Shown: positions 60,503 through 64,000 of the stretch, piece by piece | Layout: each line of letters starts with the position of its first letter | Position numbering within the stretch: the first letter of the stretch is position 1 | Source: Niastella koreensis GR20-10 | Lineage (GTDB): Bacteria; Bacteroidota; Bacteroidia; Chitinophagales; Chitinophagaceae | Length of the DNA: 64,000 nt | Reading direction: 5' to 3' | Assembly (NCBI RefSeq): GCF_000246855.1 | Contig: NC_016609.1 | Span: 3,782,001-3,846,000, forward strand | Notes under the pieces: generated by a model | Databases searched by the model: none | What the model saw: only the letters and a program-made list of their open reading frames with translations | What the model was told of the DNA's origin: nothing | Program-made: the position numbers and the translations under genes

Positions 60503-61024
60503 TTACTTAACAAGTACTACTGCGCCCGTTTCATCGTCAGTACGGCAGGCCACTTTGTTTTCAAATAACTTTCTGACAATCCTATTCCGGTCGTTAAAAG
60601 TAATGCCGGATCTCATTACCGATATTTCGCCAGGCGTAAAATATAATTTCACTATTTCATTAGCACTTAGCGAGTCCACTTTAATTTCAGATGTAAAAAA
60701 GCAATGACCACTTTTGATATATTGATCATCCAAACGAATAGTATCATCGGCATTTAATCGTTCGCGCAAAAAATTGACGTACTCATTTTTCTGCCACCCA
60801 TGCGTTTCATTATAATAACGATACAAACAGAAATTTTCAGTTACTACAGTACCCGTGAAACTTTTTGATTTTACTTTGAGGGCCAAAAAAGCACCATAAC
60901 GGCCGTTATCGTTTAAAACCTTTGTGAAGAAATCAACCCCGGACTCTTTTTCCTGCGCCCGGGAAACCTTGCCATATAACAGGCTAATGAATACCATCAA
61001 AATGAGGAGGAAGTTCTTTTTCAT
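60503..61024 (-). CDS. Exported protein, unknown function
   Basis: 173 residues from ATG 61024 (MKKNFLLILMVFISLLYGKVSRAQ), a clear signal peptide; the longer frame from 61084 is rejected for lacking one. Mature part: GVDFFTKVLNDNGRYGAFLALKVKSKSF, a YNETHGWQKNEYVNFLRERLN helix and a C-terminal TPGEISVMRSGITFNDRNRIVRKLFENK. No family recognised. It is encoded 18 bases before the lipoprotein at 59945, so the two are probably co-expressed downstream of the RHS gene. Confidence 0.7.
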   Translation of the reverse strand: MKKNFLLILMVFISLLYGKVSRAQEKESGVDFFTKVLNDNGRYGAFLALKVKSKSFTGTVVTENFCLYRYYNETHGWQKNEYVNFLRERLNADDTIRLDDQYIKSGHCFFTSEIKVDSLSANEIVKLYFTPGEISVMRSGITFNDRNRIVRKLFENKVACRTDDETGAVVLVK

Positions 61025-61174
61025 GCGCAAGGCCGATTTGGTTAAATGGGTTGGGACTGTACGAATATAAGCCACCGAAAGCATCTAAAAAAGAAACGGC
61101 AGCCCCGATTGGCAGGTGTGTAATATCAGGCGATAAGTGTGTGAATTTGGCTTCAGATTGACTAACAGCCAAAG

Positions 61175-61468
61175 TTATTTGGTATGAGTATTAAGCAAAA
61201 CCCTACCTGTCCACCTGTCTATCAAAGCATAGGGAGTTCCACCTCTATCAGTATGAAGCGTTCCCTTAACTATCCAAATCGAATCATTCTTGAGAGTTGC
61301 ATAAAAAGGCTTTGACAGGTTGACTGTCTTGCCAAACTTTTTCACCCAAGCTTTTTTGGCTATTTTGACAGCCATTAAACTATCCACGTCAACGGCTTCT
61401 CGTCCTTTGTCTTGTGCATGGACAGTATACCCACAACAAATTAACCCCAACATGATAATCAGCTTCAT
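61175..61468 (-). CDS. NTF2-fold immunity-like protein (Imm-NTF2-2 type)
   Basis: 97 residues with a signal peptide (1-18, GYTVHAQ). The mature part (AVKIAKKAWVKKFGKTVNLSKPFYATLKNDSIWIVKGTL, then GGTPYALIDRWTGRVL) follows the pattern of the NTF2-fold immunity family found beside polymorphic toxins. Being periplasmic, it would protect the producer against a toxin entering or leaving through the envelope. It lies in the gene run behind the RHS protein. Family assignment is by pattern from memory and should be confirmed with a profile search. Confidence 0.7.
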   Translation of the reverse strand: MKLIIMLGLICCGYTVHAQDKGREAVDVDSLMAVKIAKKAWVKKFGKTVNLSKPFYATLKNDSIWIVKGTLHTDRGGTPYALIDRWTGRVLLNTHTK

Positions 61469-61548
61469 TCTTAACCATTATTTTTTAGTCGATATTTCAT
61501 AAATTTCTATTTGCATTTACTGTGGACTGCATTCTTAATGTTGTCAAA

Positions 61549-61908
61549 TTATAATTCTGCTGGACATGGAATGAAAAATGAAGATGCCAGTGAAACAATA
61601 ACCTGGACGCACTTTATTCCTGGGGCACCCATCACTTTTATTTCACTGTAAGCATTCTTAAAATTTTCGATCAGTATCGCTTTCAAAGCATATTTTCTTC
61701 CGGCAACATGATATTTTCTATCCAAAAGTCTTAATGCCCTGTGATACACCATCGACATATGTTCCGGCGGCAAATTCAAAGAAATAACTGGCAAGTCGAC
61801 ATCTTCACTTCTGCTGTTTGTACCAAACTCCACGGTAGGCTGAGTATGTGCTGCAGATGTGTGCGTATTTATTAACGTCTGAGCAATGTTATCTGAATTA
61901 TCATACAA
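61549..61908 (-). CDS. Hypothetical protein without a normal start, candidate immunity or remnant
   Basis: An open frame of about 119 codons from a TTG at 61908. It is actually open back to the stop of the DUF1493-like gene (61963-61965) and lies in the same frame as it. There is no ATG before residue 51 (EHMSMVYHRALRLL). Content: NLPPEHMSMVYHRALRLLDRKYHVAGRKYALKAILIENFKNAYSEIKVMGAPGIKC, soluble and protein-like. Options are initiation at TTG or ATA after reinitiation, stop-codon readthrough, or a decayed gene whose start is lost. Confidence 0.5.
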   Translation of the reverse strand: MYDNSDNIAQTLINTHTSAAHTQPTVEFGTNSRSEDVDLPVISLNLPPEHMSMVYHRALRLLDRKYHVAGRKYALKAILIENFKNAYSEIKVMGAPGIKCVQVIVSLASSFFIPCPAEL

Positions 61909-61962
61909 TATTGTTGCAAGTACCTTTGCTCTATCTAAATTCGCATCGATACTACCATTTTG

Positions 61963-62277
61963 TTATTCCAGTTTCCCTTTTATTACTGCATACTCTAAAT
62001 CACCCAAAGTTAACGGCTTATATGACATCTTCTTCTTTTTAAACAATCGCATTATTGACGCAATCACAGCATCGCCTTCCGGCTCAAAATATTCCTGCAA
62101 TTTGAAGTCTGAAATATCTACATTAAACTCTTTACCAAATGCAATAATAATTTCAGCCGCATCATCGCCATAAATCTTCAGGTCTTTTTGTAAAGAGGTA
62201 TTTCTAGTTAGAGGAAAATCGTAATCCCATCGGTTTGCTACAACAAATTTTATTATTCGATCAAATATTTCATCCAT
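61963..62277 (-). CDS. DUF1493-like small protein, candidate immunity
   Basis: 104 residues from ATG 62277 (MDEIFDRIIKFVVANRWDYDF). The pattern TSLQKDLKIYGDDAAEIIIAFGKEFNVDISDF plus the terminal LTLGDLEYAVIKGKLE matches DUF1493, a small acyl-carrier-like helical fold. Directly behind the RHS C-terminus (25 bases after its stop), it sits where the cognate immunity gene normally lies. Whether it neutralises the RHS toxin domain or merely accompanies it is inference. Confidence 0.7.
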   Translation of the reverse strand: MDEIFDRIIKFVVANRWDYDFPLTRNTSLQKDLKIYGDDAAEIIIAFGKEFNVDISDFKLQEYFEPEGDAVIASIMRLFKKKKMSYKPLTLGDLEYAVIKGKLE

Positions 62278-62302
62278 AATCAAAGCAATATTTTACTGAA
62301 CA

Positions 62303-64000
62303 TCATAAACTCCCAGTTGATGAAGAACTTACTTCGTGTAAATTTGTATTAACGGGGGAATCTTTAAATTTCTCTTTGTTTCCGTCATCAATATATTCAT
62401 TTAATACATTATTTACAGAAGTATCAAGATCCAATATAAAGATAGCCCACCCGATAATAGGTACCACTCTTCCGGCCGCACCTCCCAATCCCTTGGTTGC
62501 CAACCTTCCTTGCACAGCACTCCCTAGTCTTTCACCCAACTTAGTACCTAATAATTTGGTAAATGTTCCTTTAATTGTATACTCTGAAGGAATAATCTCA
62601 CGAAGAAGAATTGATGCAATAGAGGTTCCCCATGTGGCACCTCGCATTTGGAAACGTTTTCTTATTATAGGAGACCCCAGAGTTATTAGATCAATTGCAG
62701 TTCCTTTCCTTATGTAAGAATCATAAAAATTGTCATCTAATCTCTGCGACAGCCCTATAGGCATAAAAGTTTGCCCTATATTTAATAAAGAGGACCACCC
62801 ACTATGCCCTTTACTTTTTTTGACTCCTGAAATGGTTACAGCAGCTAAATTCCCCCAGCCTGGATCACTATTTGTAGAGGCCCCATCCTCATTCCACCAG
62901 GTTTTATTGCCATTTACATCTGTTGTAACAATTCTTTCCCCTAAATATGTCAATCCTGGTGTAATAATATCATCTTGTTTGTGAACATTTGGATCGTATG
63001 AGATTTGCTTTTTTTGGGGGTCATATATATATCCCTGATTACCTGTATAATCCTGACTACTTAACCCTAACGGGTCATTAAATTGAATGGGGTTATTATC
63101 TGCAAAACCATAAGGAGTTATACCATCGCCCAACTCCAATAAAGGATCTATCTGATGCCATCTTCCAATTTGCGGATCAAGATTTCGGTAAATAGCATCA
63201 TATTGATTAAGTCCCAAGTCAGTAGCTTGCTCTATTCCATTATACTTATACCTGTTCTCCGGTGCAATCGTAGCCGCCTTCGTACTTATTCCCGGCATCG
63301 CCAACCCAAACGGATAATAATGCGTTTCTTCTACCAATGCACTCTTATTATGGAAAACCTGCAAATTGTCAAAATATACATCATACGCACTTTCGTTGCT
63401 ACAATATACAAAAACGTAACCATTCCTGGGAGCAACTAAATCTGATTGATTTATCAGTGTATGGTCTGTCATTCCCACAGAGGAACTTATTCGCCGGAAA
63501 CTACCTCCGGCATAATTAAATTGCTCATCAAAAAATATCCAGTTAATATAGGCCCACGGCGCATCCGCCACATCAGTACGGTTTTTAAAAATATTCAGTG
63601 CGCCGCCAAGATAGGGTGAAAGCGCGGGTGTAGTCAGCCCCTTGCCTATCATAGTCGGACTGCCCAGTAAGGCATCAATTATTCCATCCACCGGCACTGG
63701 GAACTGAACATTGTAGTTACCACCATTTTTAAACCAATAGGATTTCCCCATAATATCTATCTGGTCACCCACCATCACCTTTAACGTTATACCTAGCCCG
63801 GTTTTGTTAGTGGTTGCGTTTAATTTATATAATTTTTGACTGTTGTCATTTACCTGACTGTTGGGATTGGGATTATAAGTGCCATTATTGTTCTGATAAG
63901 TTGGCAAACCCGGAAGCGAAGTAGTGCTTATATCAACGATATAATTACCATCGATATTATAAAAATCTTTCTCCTTGTAAACGGCATCGGCGCTATTTGA
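62303..64000 (-). CDS. RHS repeat-associated core protein with variable C-terminal domain, 5' partial
   Basis: The frame is open at the right edge (64000), so the TTG at 63907 is not the start; only the last 565 residues are visible. They contain a carbohydrate-binding-like segment, ETHYYPFGLAMPGIS and the RHS core (NRYKYNGIEQATDLGLNQYDAIYRNLDPQIGRWHQIDP, YGFADNNPIQFNDPLGLS). About 250 residues after the DPLGL boundary form the variable tip, with a glycine-rich hydrophobic stretch (GGAAGRVVPIIGWAIFILDLD). Such tips are usually toxins, but I do not recognise this one. It is A+T-richer than the housekeeping genes, as expected for exchangeable toxin cassettes. Confidence 0.9.
   Translation of the reverse strand, partial: SNSADAVYKEKDFYNIDGNYIVDISTTSLPGLPTYQNNNGTYNPNPNSQVNDNSQKLYKLNATTNKTGLGITLKVMVGDQIDIMGKSYWFKNGGNYNVQFPVPVDGIIDALLGSPTMIGKGLTTPALSPYLGGALNIFKNRTDVADAPWAYINWIFFDEQFNYAGGSFRRISSSVGMTDHTLINQSDLVAPRNGYVFVYCSNESAYDVYFDNLQVFHNKSALVEETHYYPFGLAMPGISTKAATIAPENRYKYNGIEQATDLGLNQYDAIYRNLDPQIGRWHQIDPLLELGDGITPYGFADNNPIQFNDPLGLSSQDYTGNQGYIYDPQKKQISYDPNVHKQDDIITPGLTYLGERIVTTDVNGNKTWWNEDGASTNSDPGWGNLAAVTISGVKKSKGHSGWSSLLNIGQTFMPIGLSQRLDDNFYDSYIRKGTAIDLITLGSPIIRKRFQMRGATWGTSIASILLREIIPSEYTIKGTFTKLLGTKLGERLGSAVQGRLATKGLGGAAGRVVPIIGWAIFILDLDTSVNNVLNEYIDDGNKEKFKDSPVNTNLHEVSSSSTGSL

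Overview
The window looks like a chromosomal segment from a member of the Bacteroidota, most likely the family Chitinophagaceae (Niastella or Chitinophaga type). This is inferred from gene content, not from a database search. The supporting signs are a type IX secretion (T9SS) C-terminal domain on a giant surface protein, propeller/Y_Y_Y sensor kinases paired with a LytTR regulator, a futalosine-type mqnA, a CHAT protein beside an ECF sigma factor, and TAnnTTTG -7 promoter boxes without Shine-Dalgarno sequences. No rRNA, tRNA, CRISPR array, insertion sequence or prophage was recognised.

Layout. 1-4407 is a partner-switching (stressosome-like) operon: RsbR-like (5' end outside the window), RsbS, RsbT, an ATPase-PP2C fusion, a PAS histidine kinase and a receiver protein. 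4388-13817 holds a large peptidase/propeller/barrel protein, a PrsW-type protease, a GNAT, a queuosine-precursor transporter, a YfhO membrane protein and a glycosyltransferase. 13831-23692 is one leftward operon of two glycosyltransferases, two methyltransferases, two paralogous sensor kinases and one LytTR regulator. 23901-32879 encodes a secreted protein of about 2,992 residues, built from LamG, three huge PKD/propeller repeats, Ig-like modules and a T9SS type B tail. 32927-46135 is mostly housekeeping: mqnA, purB, prfC, an MgtC-like protein, a LacX-like mutarotase, an ABC permease, tsaD and a TrmN6-like methyltransferase. 46376-52441 combines a lipoprotein, a TPR-CHAT protease-like protein, a tandem hairpin-repeat array and an ECF sigma/anti-sigma pair. 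53249-54996 is a small unrecognised cluster of two HTH-only AraC-type proteins around two related small proteins. 54997-56477 is a decayed region with a glycosyltransferase pseudogene and repeats. 56478-59936 holds two carboxypeptidase-regulatory-like proteins, a membrane protein and an AraC regulator. 59945-64000 is a visibly A+T-richer RHS polymorphic-toxin locus with candidate immunity genes.

The most unusual features are four. First, many intergenic gaps are filled by families of degenerate short-word arrays (about 7-11 bp per word) that fold back on complementary arrays, several sharing a conserved core of about 70 bp. Second, four tandem hairpin repeats of about 100 bp lie between the CHAT gene and the ECF/anti-sigma operon, with signs of compensatory change. 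Third, the giant adhesin carries whole domains inserted inside PKD and Ig-like domains. Fourth, several genes have a -7 box only 4-6 bases from the start codon, which suggests leaderless mRNAs.
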